This document shows positions 1 to 6,994 of a stretch of DNA of 18,355 nt, in pieces. The translations under genes and the position numbers were made by a program. The notes under the pieces were generated by a model that saw nothing but the letters and a program-made list of their open reading frames with translations, was not told the DNA's origin and made no database searches. Source of the stretch: Bordetella parapertussis. Lineage in GTDB: Bacteria > Pseudomonadota > Gammaproteobacteria > Burkholderiales > Burkholderiaceae. Position 1 is the stretch's first letter, and every line of letters starts with the position of its first letter. Location of the stretch: NCBI GenBank assembly GCA_945901665.1, contig CAMDLJ010000010.1, positions 1 to 18,355 on the forward strand, read 5' to 3'.

Positions 1-86
1 GCGGTCACCCGCACCAATTGCAAAGCCTTGGCGGCGATACCAAAGGTGTTGTAGGTCTGCAAGGAGACATGCGACTCGATCTTCAT
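1..86 (-). CDS. murB: UDP-N-acetylenolpyruvoylglucosamine reductase, N-terminal fragment (runs off left edge)
   Basis: Only the first 28 codons are in the window. The start ATG is at 86-84 on the minus strand and the peptide begins [17 protein letters not shown]. The 'NTFGI' motif near the N-terminus, followed by a short alanine-rich helix, is the usual beginning of MurB, the flavoenzyme that reduces UDP-GlcNAc-enolpyruvate to UDP-MurNAc in cytoplasmic peptidoglycan precursor synthesis. It is divergent from yajQ with a 45-bp spacer between the two start codons, so both promoters must be compact or overlap. MurB next to YajQ is, from memory, a familiar arrangement in Burkholderiales. The call rests on a short stretch, but the motif is characteristic. 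Confidence 0.8.
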   Translation of the reverse strand, partial: MKIESHVSLQTYNTFGIAAKALQLVRVT

Positions 87-131
87 GGGAGAATTGTCTC
101 ACCCCCGTTTTTGACAACAAGAAATACAACC

Positions 132-617
132 ATGCCCTCATTTGATACCGTTTGTGAAGCCGATTTGGTCGAGGTGAAAAACGCCGTGGACAACGCGGCC
201 AAAGAAATCGGCACCCGTTTTGACTTCAAAGGCACGTCCGCGTCGATTGAATTCAAAGACAAAGAGATCACCCTGATTGGGGACGCAGACTTCCAACTCG
301 AGCAAATCGACGAAATCTTGCGCAACAAACTGGCCAAGCGAAATGTCGATGTGCGCTTCTTGGACAAAGGCACGGTGCAAAAAATTGGCGGCGACAAGGT
401 CAAGCAAGTGGTCAAGGTGCGCAATGGCATCGAGGCCGAGGCCGCCAAAAAAATTCAGCGCTTGGTCAAAGACAGCAAAATCAAGGTGCAAGCCAGCATC
501 CAAGGGGACGCCATCCGGGTCAATGGCACCAAGCGTGACGACTTGCAAGCGGTGATGGCGTTGATTCGCAAAGATGTGCCGGAATTGCCCCTGAGCTTTA
601 ACAACTTTCGCGATTAG
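132..617 (+). CDS. yajQ: YajQ family nucleotide-binding protein
   Basis: This encodes a 161-residue protein starting [20 protein letters not shown] and ending [10 protein letters not shown]; both ends are hallmark sequences of the YajQ/UPF0234 family. The core contains RFDFKGT near residue 30 and the GGDKVKQVV segment in the middle. Family members are small cytoplasmic proteins with two RNP-like domains that bind nucleotides; a Xanthomonas homologue is known as a cyclic-di-GMP effector, so a signalling role is possible here but not shown. The ATG at 132 was chosen because it gives the family-standard N-terminus. The frame is open further upstream to 18, but that extension overlaps murB and is not YajQ-like. 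The gene converges on plsY 51 bp away. No clear terminator hairpin is visible in that gap. Confidence 0.96.
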   Translation: MPSFDTVCEADLVEVKNAVDNAAKEIGTRFDFKGTSASIEFKDKEITLIGDADFQLEQIDEILRNKLAKRNVDVRFLDKGTVQKIGGDKVKQVVKVRNGIEAEAAKKIQRLVKDSKIKVQASIQGDAIRVNGTKRDDLQAVMALIRKDVPELPLSFNNFRD

Positions 618-668
618 CCCGCACACACCGCCCGATGCATCAGGTCGAAGGGGGGCTAGATATGCGCT

Positions 669-1298
669 TTAAGCACTTTTGGCGCCAATGCGCGACTCTT
701 TGCCAGCGATCAAGCGGGCGATGTTGTCTTTGTGCCGATAAAGCAATACGGCACTCATGGCACCAATCGCCAGCACAATGACGGGTGCGCCCGACCACAC
801 CACTTTTGCCCCCAACAGGTAAAAGGCCGGTGCAAAAAGGGCAGCGGCGACTGCGGCCAAGGAAGAGTAACGTGAAAAGTACGCCACGATCAGCCAAGTG
901 GCCATCGTGCCCAGTCCCAGCCAAATCTCCAACCCGAACAACACGCCAGCCGCGGTGGCCACCCCTTTGCCCCCTTTGAAGCGAAAAAACACCGGCCAAA
1001 CATGACCGGCAAAGGCGGCCAATGCACAAGCGGCAACCACCGCATCATGCTCCATGCCAGGCAGGCGCTGGACCACAAACACCGGCAGCCATCCTTTGAC
1101 GGCATCCAGCAACAGCGTGAGCACCGCCGCCGCCTTGCTGCCTGATCGCAGCACATTGGTGGCCCCGGGATTTTGGCTGCCATAGGTGCGCGGGTCTTGC
1201 AAGCCCATCATCCGGCTGACGATGACCGCAAACGACAGCGAACCGATCAAATAAGAGGCCACAACTGCAGCAATCGCTTGAATGGCAAAAAAATCCAC
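669..1298 (-). CDS. plsY: Glycerol-3-phosphate acyltransferase PlsY
   Basis: This 209-residue integral membrane protein is of family-standard length. It should transfer an acyl group from acyl-phosphate to glycerol-3-phosphate, the first committed step of phospholipid synthesis, in the inner membrane. Diagnostic motifs are GSQNPGATNVLR at about residues 40-51, the following L-D-x-x-KG segment, FRFKGGKGVAT near 105-114 (phosphate-binding loop), and RHKDNIARL near 188-196. Several hydrophobic helices lie between them. The start is a GTG at 1298 with an AAAGG-type ribosome binding site just upstream; the nearby ATG at 1300 is in a different frame. It lies 90 bp downstream of the flavoprotein gene on the same strand and may be co-transcribed with it. 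It converges with yajQ. Confidence 0.95.
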   Translation of the reverse strand: MDFFAIQAIAAVVASYLIGSLSFAVIVSRMMGLQDPRTYGSQNPGATNVLRSGSKAAAVLTLLLDAVKGWLPVFVVQRLPGMEHDAVVAACALAAFAGHVWPVFFRFKGGKGVATAAGVLFGLEIWLGLGTMATWLIVAYFSRYSSLAAVAAALFAPAFYLLGAKVVWSGAPVIVLAIGAMSAVLLYRHKDNIARLIAGKESRIGAKSA

Positions 1299-1388
1299 AT
1301 CAACCTTTCAGAAAACCAGCATGGGTGCCGACAGCCCACCCAACTTGGCGAATGGATCGGGGTGGCTTGTCGCCACGATGCGAAGAGT

Positions 1389-2342
1389 TTAGGCCAACAA
1401 ACGCGCCCTGGCGTGGGCATATTCAGCCTTGAGTTGGTCAATCAATGCGGCTGCACTTTGCACCTTGTCAATGGACCCGATGCCCTGACCGCAACCCCAA
1501 ATATCTTTCCAGGCTTTGGACTTGTCGCCGCCAAAGTCCATTTTGCTGGGGTCGCTTTGCGCCAAATTATCCGGGTCCATGCCGGCATTGCGGATGGATG
1601 GTGCCAGGTAATTGCCGTGAACGCCCGTGAACAAGTTGCTGTAGACAATATCGTCTGAGTTGCTGTCCACAATGCACTGTTTATAGGCATCACTGGCCCG
1701 CGCCTCGTCGGTGGCGATAAATGCGGATCCAATGTAAGCGAAGTCTGCGCCCATGGCCAAGGCCGCCAAAATAGCGCCGCCACTGGCGATAGAGCCACTC
1801 AATGCCAATGGGCCATCAAACCACTGGCGGATTTCTTGAATGAGTGCAAATGGGCTTTTGACACTGGCATGCCCCCCTGCCCCAGCGGCCACGGCGACCA
1901 GGCCATCCGCACCCTTTTCAATGGCCTTGTGGGCGAATTTGTTGTTGATGATGTCATGCAAAACCACGCCGCCGTAGCTGTGCGCCGCCTGGTTGACTTC
2001 TTCACGCGCACCCAAAGAAGTGATGATCACGGGCACTTTGTATTTCACGCACAAAGCCATGTCGTGTTCTAGGCGGTCATTGCTTTTGTGCACGATTTGG
2101 TTGATGGCAAACGGAGCGGCCGGTCGATCTGGATGCGCCTGGTTGTGCGCAGCCAGCGCTTCGGTGATTTCGGCCAACCATTCATCCAACTGCGAGGCCG
2201 GACGGGCATTCAAAGCTGGCATAGAACCCACCACGCCATTGATGCATTGGGCAATCACCAGTTTGGGGTTGCTGATGATGAAAAGCGGCGAGCCAATAAC
2301 GGGAAATGGGAGGGAGGCAAGTGAGGGTGGGAGTTTTGACAT
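1389..2342 (-). CDS. Nitronate monooxygenase / NAD(P)H-dependent flavin oxidoreductase family protein
   Basis: This encodes a 317-residue FMN-binding TIM-barrel protein of the 2-nitropropane dioxygenase (nitronate monooxygenase) superfamily. Visible signatures are the N-terminal PVIGSPLFIISNP segment, an NQIVHKSNDR loop near residue 81, the glycine-rich AGAGGHAS at about 153-160 with the GGH characteristic of the family, and LSGSIASGGA with GADFAYIGSAF at 181-208, which form the FMN phosphate site. The C-terminal half (YSNLFTGVHGNYL, AWKDIWGCGQGIG) belongs to a common proteobacterial subgroup whose physiological substrate is poorly defined. The start at 2342 (MSKLPPSL) was chosen because the family alignment begins there; an ATG four codons earlier (2354) is equally possible. 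The frame stays open to 2483, but that extension looks non-coding. The gene lies 90 bp upstream of plsY on the same strand and is divergent from the hydrolase gene. Confidence 0.88.
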   Translation of the reverse strand: MSKLPPSLASLPFPVIGSPLFIISNPKLVIAQCINGVVGSMPALNARPASQLDEWLAEITEALAAHNQAHPDRPAAPFAINQIVHKSNDRLEHDMALCVKYKVPVIITSLGAREEVNQAAHSYGGVVLHDIINNKFAHKAIEKGADGLVAVAAGAGGHASVKSPFALIQEIRQWFDGPLALSGSIASGGAILAALAMGADFAYIGSAFIATDEARASDAYKQCIVDSNSDDIVYSNLFTGVHGNYLAPSIRNAGMDPDNLAQSDPSKMDFGGDKSKAWKDIWGCGQGIGSIDKVQSAAALIDQLKAEYAHARARLLA

Positions 2343-2354
2343 GTCACGGTCCAT

Positions 2355-2665
2355 TGAGCTAAGGGAAGGCAGGTTGTCACTTGCATTTGCTTGCATATGA
2401 CACTGCGGGGCGATCATATAAGACTCAACCAGGACTTTGGCTGGGCATTGCATATTTTTTAACACCACGCCCCAGGCATTCAATCAACAAGTTTGGCCTT
2501 CAAATGTATGCAATTTTTCCTTGGAAACCAAAGCTTTTGCGAGGCACCTCTCTACCTCAAAATATCAAAAACGGCAATAACGCAAAGAAATAGAATTTAA
2601 AGTGAATTTTTAATTTTTGGGCTTTTTGCCCACTCTGTGCTGCGGCAGATCATTGGCGTCAAAAA
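2355..2665. other. Intergenic region between divergent genes
   Basis: This stretch of about 310 bp separates the minus-strand flavoprotein gene from the plus-strand hydrolase gene. It becomes clearly AT-rich towards the hydrolase (roughly 2450-2625). It should hold the promoters of both genes. The minus strand contains a TATGAT hexamer (complement of about 2415-2420) that resembles a sigma-70 -10 box but has no convincing -35 box. On the plus strand a TTGCGA near 2537 with AAATAT 17 bp later is a weak candidate. No RNA gene, repeat or convincing small ORF was seen. The minus-strand frame that continues the flavoprotein gene upstream to 2483 shows no family similarity. Confidence 0.5.
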
Positions 2666-3538
2666 ATGAACATCTCTATCCACTTCAAATTTTTCAATGC
2701 ACTTGTTTTTTGCTGTGCAGGCCTGGTGACTTTATCTGCAATGGCCAGAGAGGTGATCAGTGTCGATCTACAGCGCACCCACGAAGGACAGCCGGTGGTG
2801 ATTTCGGCCTTGCTCCAATTGGCCCCTCAACCCAATGGCAAAGCGCTTTTGATTTTTCCTGGCTGGCCAGGGATCCCGCGCATAGAAACCAAGGAAGGTG
2901 TGCCTTCCTTTTATTACCTCCAAGAGCATTTTGAAAAAATGCGCCCTGCCCTGCACGCCGCTGGGATATCCACTGTCACCATGGATTGCCCAACCGATCA
3001 GTGGGGTGCACGCGGTCCCAACCCTGGCGCATGCGATGACCGCTATCGCTCGAGTGAACAACATGCAAAGGACGTGGCGGCAATGATTCGCCAATTGAGA
3101 AGCAGCAAAAATTTAGAGCAGGTTGTCATCATGGGGCACAGCTATGGCGCCATCAGCAGCCATTGGCTGTCGGTCCATTTGGGCAAGGAAGACATCCAGG
3201 CTGTCATTCACTCTGCCACCCAATCTGTGGCTGGTGGCGGCGCCTACACCCAGTACGGATCCTCGATGAATCGCTTTCAACACACCGAATCCAAAGTGCC
3301 CTATTTTTACCTTCACCATAAAAATGATTTGTGCCGATCGACACCCTATAGTTACGCAGAAAAACACGCCCCCCAAGGGCAACTCATGACGGTCATCGGC
3401 GGCAACAGGTGGGCAGAAGCCTGTGGCAAAGCCAGTTATCACAGCTACTCAGAGAGAACCGATCAATTGGCACAAGCGCTTGTTCTGTTCATGAACAAAG
3501 GTGAAGTGACCCTCACCATCAAGGGCCAAGAAGACTGA
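2666..3538 (+). CDS. Secreted alpha/beta-hydrolase-like protein
   Basis: This encodes a 290-residue protein with a Sec signal peptide (hydrophobic residues about 9-25, likely cleaved after LSAMA at 27), so it should act in the periplasm or outside the cell. The nucleophile elbow G-H-S-Y-G at 157-161 gives Ser159. Plausible triad partners are Asp221 (HHKNDLC) and His259 (ASYHSY), both at the expected places in an alpha/beta-hydrolase fold. FPGWPG near 64-69 could supply the oxyanion loop. The predicted mature part carries four cysteines (108, 123, 223, 253), compatible with two disulfides. No substrate can be assigned; esterase or dienelactone-hydrolase-like activity are guesses from the fold. 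The ribosome binding site before the ATG is weak. It stands alone, 197 bp before the truncated Bug gene, and is divergent from the flavoprotein gene. Confidence 0.75.
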   Translation: MNISIHFKFFNALVFCCAGLVTLSAMAREVISVDLQRTHEGQPVVISALLQLAPQPNGKALLIFPGWPGIPRIETKEGVPSFYYLQEHFEKMRPALHAAGISTVTMDCPTDQWGARGPNPGACDDRYRSSEQHAKDVAAMIRQLRSSKNLEQVVIMGHSYGAISSHWLSVHLGKEDIQAVIHSATQSVAGGGAYTQYGSSMNRFQHTESKVPYFYLHHKNDLCRSTPYSYAEKHAPQGQLMTVIGGNRWAEACGKASYHSYSERTDQLAQALVLFMNKGEVTLTIKGQED

Positions 3539-3735
3539 TTTTTGGTGCAAACATGGCGCGTTTCTGGCGTACATGGAGCGCCAAAAGACTCTTTAATTTT
3601 TTGGCAAATCATCGCAAACCCTAGCTTGTCAATACCCAAGTCGATCTAGCATCGAATGGCACCAATCGGCAAGGTGTCTTGCCGGCAATGGCGTGGCGGG
3701 CAGTCCCAGCAAAAACAATTTTTACAAGGGCAAAC

Positions 3736-4023
3736 ATGAATGTATTTCATCGACGATTGCGGACAAACACCAAGCTTGCAGTGCTGTTTTGCATGTTGGG
3801 AATGCATGGGCTTGTACAAGCGCAAACCTATCCATCCAGACCCATCAAAATGATCGTGCCTTTTCCAGCGGGTGGCAGCACCGATATTGCGGCCCGTTTG
3901 GTCCCCCAAAAAATGGCTGCGTCCATGGGACAACCGGTGAAGGTGCACAACCGGACTGGTGCCGGTGTGTCCATTGACGCTGACCAGCATTACCTCAAAC
4001 ATTTCATGGACTACATATGCTGA
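3736..4023 (+). pseudogene. Truncated Bug/TctC-type tripartite tricarboxylate transporter receptor
   Basis: This is a 95-residue reading frame that starts like a normal Bug receptor and then stops. It keeps a ribosome binding site (AAGGG, five bases before the ATG), a signal peptide ending LVQAQ, and the first family block TYPSRPIKMIVPFPAGGSTD, followed by G-Q-P-V and an NRTGAG turn. After about residue 80 the sequence (HYLKHFMDYIC) no longer resembles the family, and the stop comes where a full receptor of about 320 residues would continue. About three quarters of the protein, including most of the ligand-binding lobes, is missing. The TGA stop overlaps the ATG of the following SDR gene in ATGCTGA (4017-4023). 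The likely origin is an internal deletion that joined the Bug 5' end to the SDR gene. The remnant may now act only as a translated leader. Confidence 0.75.
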
Positions 4024-4811
4024 AACTGGACGGAAAAGTGGCTTTGGTGACCGGCTGCGGCACACGGGGCGAAGGCTGGGGCAATGGCAAAGCCATTGCC
4101 GTTTTGTTGGCCCGCCAAGGTGCCACTGTGTTTGGTGTTGACCGAGACATCGAAGCCGCCAAAGTGACCGAAAAAATCATCGCAGATGAAGGCGGCAAAG
4201 CCCATGTGACCACCGCAAACGTGACCATCGCTCAAGATGTACAAGACATGGTGAAGGCCTGCATGGACTTGTATGGCCGCATCGACATTTTGATCAACAA
4301 CGTCGGCCAGTCTGAACCGGGTGGTCCCGTGGAGATGAGTGAAGAAACATGGGACGGTCAAATGGATTTGAACGTCAAAACAGCTTTTTTGACGATGAAA
4401 TCGGTTTTGCCCATCATGGAAAGCCAAGGCAGCGGCTCCATCATCAGCATCTCTTCAGTGGCGGGGCTCAGGTATGTGGGCAAACCACAGGTGGCCTATG
4501 CCGCGGGCAAAGCAGCCCTGATGCAATTGACCAAAACAACCGCGGTCCTGTATGCCCACAAAGGCATTCGGTTGAACTGCGTGGTTCCTGGTTTGGTGTT
4601 CACGCCCTTGGTCAAACGTTTGGCGGATAAGTATGCTGGCGGACAGTTTGAAGCATTTGTAGAGCATCGGCACAAGCAAGTCCCCGCCGGACACATGGGC
4701 GACGCCTGGGATGTGGCCAATGCAGTGCTTTTTTTGGCCAGTGATGAAAGCCGCTACATCACGGCGCAAAGCATTGTCGTGGACGGTGGCTTGATTGCGG
4801 CCACCCGATAA
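4017..4811 (+). CDS. SDR family NAD(P)-dependent oxidoreductase (paralogue 1)
   Basis: This encodes a 264-residue short-chain dehydrogenase/reductase of classical length. The cofactor loop begins TGCGTRGEGWGNGKA (12-26), longer than the canonical TGxxxGxG. Asp42 at the end of the second beta strand (VFGVDRD) favours NAD(H) over NADP(H). NNVG (94-97), Asn119, Ser147, Tyr161 and Lys165 form the usual structural motif and catalytic tetrad. The C-terminal VVDGG closes the fold. It should be a cytoplasmic alcohol or 3-oxoacyl-type oxidoreductase; the substrate is unknown. It overlaps the truncated Bug frame by 7 nt, and its own ribosome binding site is poor, so translation may be coupled to that remnant. 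It is followed 21 bp later by a paralogue and then an intact Bug receptor, which suggests one catabolic operon. Confidence 0.9.
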   Translation: MLKLDGKVALVTGCGTRGEGWGNGKAIAVLLARQGATVFGVDRDIEAAKVTEKIIADEGGKAHVTTANVTIAQDVQDMVKACMDLYGRIDILINNVGQSEPGGPVEMSEETWDGQMDLNVKTAFLTMKSVLPIMESQGSGSIISISSVAGLRYVGKPQVAYAAGKAALMQLTKTTAVLYAHKGIRLNCVVPGLVFTPLVKRLADKYAGGQFEAFVEHRHKQVPAGHMGDAWDVANAVLFLASDESRYITAQSIVVDGGLIAATR

Positions 4812-4832
4812 ACAAACCCCTCAGGACACCAC

Positions 4833-5642
4833 ATGCATCAACCCACACTCAGGTTAGCCAACAAAGTGGCCATCATCACCGGCGCTGGCTGCGTGGGGCC
4901 CGGCTGGGGCAATGGACGCGCAACTGCCGTGCGCTTTGCCCAAGAAGGGGCAAAGGTTTTTGCTGTGGATATTCATTTAGATGCCATGGCCGAAACCCAG
5001 CAAATGATCGCTGAATTTGGCGGTGACTTCACCCCCTGTGTGGCAGATGTCACCCAGGCAGAGTCCGTGCAATCCATGGTTCAAGCCTGCTTGGATCGAT
5101 ACGGGAGCATAGATATCTTGGTCAACAACGTGGGTGGGCCAGCGCCTGGTGGCCCCGTTTCCATGTCGGAGGCCAGTTTTGATGCGCAACTCGACTTGAA
5201 TTTGAAGTCGGTTTTTTTGACTTGCAAGTACGTGATTCCGGTGATGGAGCAAAAAGGGGCTGGTTCGATTGTCAATATTGCTTCTATTTCGGGCATTCGC
5301 TTCAGCGGTGCCGCGCAAGTCGGCTATGCCGTTTCCAAAGCGGGTGTCATTCAATTTGGACGGGTTGTGGCCATTGAGTACGCCAAAACAGGCATCCGCA
5401 TCAATTCGATCCTGCCTGGTCAGTTGCACACACCTTTGGTGAACGCAGTTCTGGCCAAAACACAAAGCGGTGGCGATATTGATGCCCTTTTAAAGCGCCG
5501 CCAAGCGCGCATCCCCATGCCTTTTGTGGGGGATGGTCGCGACACCGCCAATGCCGCACTTTTTTTGGCCTCTGACGAAGCGCGCTTCATCACCGGAACC
5601 GAGCTGATTGTGGACGGCGGCATGACAGCGAAATGCGATTAA
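4833..5642 (+). CDS. SDR family NAD(P)-dependent oxidoreductase (paralogue 2)
   Basis: This 269-residue classical SDR is clearly paralogous to the gene just upstream; they share the GWGNG cofactor loop, NNVG, PGGPV and the C-terminal DGG. The nucleotide loop is TGAGCVGPGWGNGRA (16-30), with Asp46 ending the second strand (VFAVD), which suggests NAD(H). The catalytic residues read as Asn123, Ser151, Tyr165 and Lys169 (GYAVSK). An AGGA ribosome binding site lies six bases before the ATG at 4833. The stop is 17 bp before the ATG of the Bug receptor gene. Two tandem SDRs of one subfamily could catalyse successive or stereo-complementary oxidations, or could be subunits of one enzyme; sequence alone does not decide. 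Confidence 0.9.
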   Translation: MHQPTLRLANKVAIITGAGCVGPGWGNGRATAVRFAQEGAKVFAVDIHLDAMAETQQMIAEFGGDFTPCVADVTQAESVQSMVQACLDRYGSIDILVNNVGGPAPGGPVSMSEASFDAQLDLNLKSVFLTCKYVIPVMEQKGAGSIVNIASISGIRFSGAAQVGYAVSKAGVIQFGRVVAIEYAKTGIRINSILPGQLHTPLVNAVLAKTQSGGDIDALLKRRQARIPMPFVGDGRDTANAALFLASDEARFITGTELIVDGGMTAKCD

Positions 5643-5659
5643 CCCCAAGGAGCGATCAA

Positions 5660-6682
5660 ATGAAAAAATGTCATTCAACTGGAGCCGTTGCTCCTGCCAT
5701 CACGGCCATTGATGCCCTCAAAAAATCAATGCGCCTGATTGCGTGGCTCGCTGCGGCCCCTTTCTTGGCCATGGCCTTGCCAGGGCATGCGGCAGACCCC
5801 TTCCCCAGCAAGCCAATACAGTTGATCATTCCGTTCGCCCCCGGCGACACGGACAACATGATCAGACCTTTTGCTGATCGCATGGGTGAATTTTTGGGGC
5901 AACCCGTGGTGCTGTCCTTCAGGCCGGGTGCGGGTGGCGCCATTGGCGCTGGCACCGTGGCCAGCAGCAAACCTGACGGCCTCACTTTGGTTGGCACGTC
6001 ACCAGGATCCATTGTGGTCGTTCCTCTGGCCAACAAAGACATCAAATATTCGTTTGACTCCTTTGAGCCCATTGCCAGCCTTTCAGAGGGTGGAATGATG
6101 TTGGTTGTATCCAAAAATGCGCCTTGGAAAACTCTCAAGGAGCTGGTGGACTATTCGAAAGCAAATCCTGGGGTCATCAACTACACCACCTCAGGCGCCA
6201 TGGGCATCACCCATTTGTTGGCTGAAATATTCAGCAAAGAGGCCGGTATCAAATGGACCCATATTCCAGAAAAAGGCAGTGGCCCAGCCGTCACCTCTTT
6301 GCTCGGTGGTCATGTCCAACTTTCATCGGCCGCGGTCGGTGCGGTACAAACCCATGTGGAATCGGGCGCTTTGCGACCCTTGGCGGTTTTCAGCCTGCAA
6401 CGTCTGAAGTCGTTGCCGGATGTCCCCACCTTGAGAGAGTTGGGATACAAAATTGCCGGTCCCGCCTATTACGGCATCTCAGCACCCAAGGGCACACCCA
6501 AAGAGGTTATCGATCAAATTTACCTGGCAACCCAAAAAACGATCGAAAAATACAACAGTCAAATAGCCGGAAATTTAAAGATTTTTGGCGCCGAAATAAA
6601 GCACTTGAATCCTGCCGAATACAAACAATATTTGAGAGACCAAAACGCGCTGTTTGCCGATGCCATGAAGGGCATCAATTAG
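5660..6682 (+). CDS. Bug/TctC family tripartite tricarboxylate transporter substrate-binding protein
   Basis: This encodes a 340-residue periplasmic receptor of normal family length. A strong AAGGAG ribosome binding site (5647-5652), seven bases before the ATG, fixes the start. The signal peptide has an unusually long n-region of about 23 residues before the hydrophobic segment, and the likely cleavage is after PGHA (residue 44). The mature part opens PFPSKPIQLIIPFAPGDTDN, the typical first ligand loop, followed by FRPGAGGAIGAG, SKPDG, NYTTSG and LRPLAVFS, all in family order. These proteins capture carboxylates or related small organic compounds and may deliver them to a TctAB-type membrane pair, but many are orphans; no tctA or tctB is in the window. 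Placement after two SDR genes suggests its ligand feeds their pathway. Confidence 0.92.
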   Translation: MKKCHSTGAVAPAITAIDALKKSMRLIAWLAAAPFLAMALPGHAADPFPSKPIQLIIPFAPGDTDNMIRPFADRMGEFLGQPVVLSFRPGAGGAIGAGTVASSKPDGLTLVGTSPGSIVVVPLANKDIKYSFDSFEPIASLSEGGMMLVVSKNAPWKTLKELVDYSKANPGVINYTTSGAMGITHLLAEIFSKEAGIKWTHIPEKGSGPAVTSLLGGHVQLSSAAVGAVQTHVESGALRPLAVFSLQRLKSLPDVPTLRELGYKIAGPAYYGISAPKGTPKEVIDQIYLATQKTIEKYNSQIAGNLKIFGAEIKHLNPAEYKQYLRDQNALFADAMKGIN

Positions 6683-6764
6683 ATTGACATCGCAATAACA
6701 GGGTTGAGTTTTGGCACACCAAACATCAGGCCCTGAATGACTGCCAACCGACCGAAGCGGCGGA

Positions 6765-6893
6765 TCAACTGTTTCGGTTGACGATCACCATGATGGTGAC
6801 CACGATGCCCACAAGGACAGAAAAGAAGGCAATGCCTACGGCATAGTACTGAGCGGCTTTGGCCTTGACCTGGGAAGTGCGAGATGTATTCAT
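6765..6893 (-). CDS. Putative 42-residue single-pass membrane protein
   Basis: This is a short minus-strand reading frame beginning MNTSRTSQVKAKAAQYY. A strongly hydrophobic helix follows at about residues 18-38 (VGIAFFSVLVGIVVTIMV), then a short polar tail ending VNRNS. The basic, Ser/Thr-rich N-terminus and single helix resemble genuine small inner-membrane proteins. No family is recognised. There is no good Shine-Dalgarno sequence before the ATG, which lowers confidence. It lies about 100 bp downstream of the racemase on the same strand and converges with the Bug receptor. The remaining intergenic DNA around it (6683-6764 and 6894-6994) shows nothing else convincing. It could be a conserved small protein or a chance open frame. 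Confidence 0.4.
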   Translation of the reverse strand: MNTSRTSQVKAKAAQYYAVGIAFFSVLVGIVVTIMVIVNRNS

Positions 6894-6994
6894 CAAATTA
6901 TTGTGCCAGGGGCGTCGTTGTCAGGCAAGCATTCAGCAAATAATCGCGCACAAAAGTGACAATCCATCAAACATCAAGCGACGGAATTCATTGT

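Noticed and set aside
18..131. In-frame upstream extension of yajQ
   Set aside because: It overlaps murB on the opposite strand and does not resemble YajQ; the family N-terminus begins at 132.
138..626. Long open frame antisense to yajQ
   Set aside because: It is the reverse-strand image of a well-conserved gene and has no recognisable domain.
1362..1376. GTGGC-TTGTC-GCCAC hairpin between the flavoprotein gene and plsY
   Set aside because: The 5-bp stem has no U-tract on the transcribed strand and could arise by chance.
2343..2483. Upstream extension of the nitronate monooxygenase-like gene
   Set aside because: The added residues are low-quality sequence without family similarity, and the barrel starts right after the ATG at 2342.
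3554..3602. TGGCGC...GCGCCA inverted repeat followed by a T-run, as terminator of the hydrolase gene
   Set aside because: The stem is only 6 bp with an 18-base loop, and the T-run begins more than 10 bases after the stem; too weak to call.
5633..5659. Earlier in-frame start for the Bug receptor
   Set aside because: It would overlap the SDR stop and ignore the strong AAGGAG site placed correctly for the ATG at 5660.
6681..6768. Minus-strand frame reading IRRFGRLAVIQGLMFG to a TAA, looking like the tail of a gene
   Set aside because: No coherent upstream sequence in the same frame and no good start; probably chance next to the small membrane ORF.
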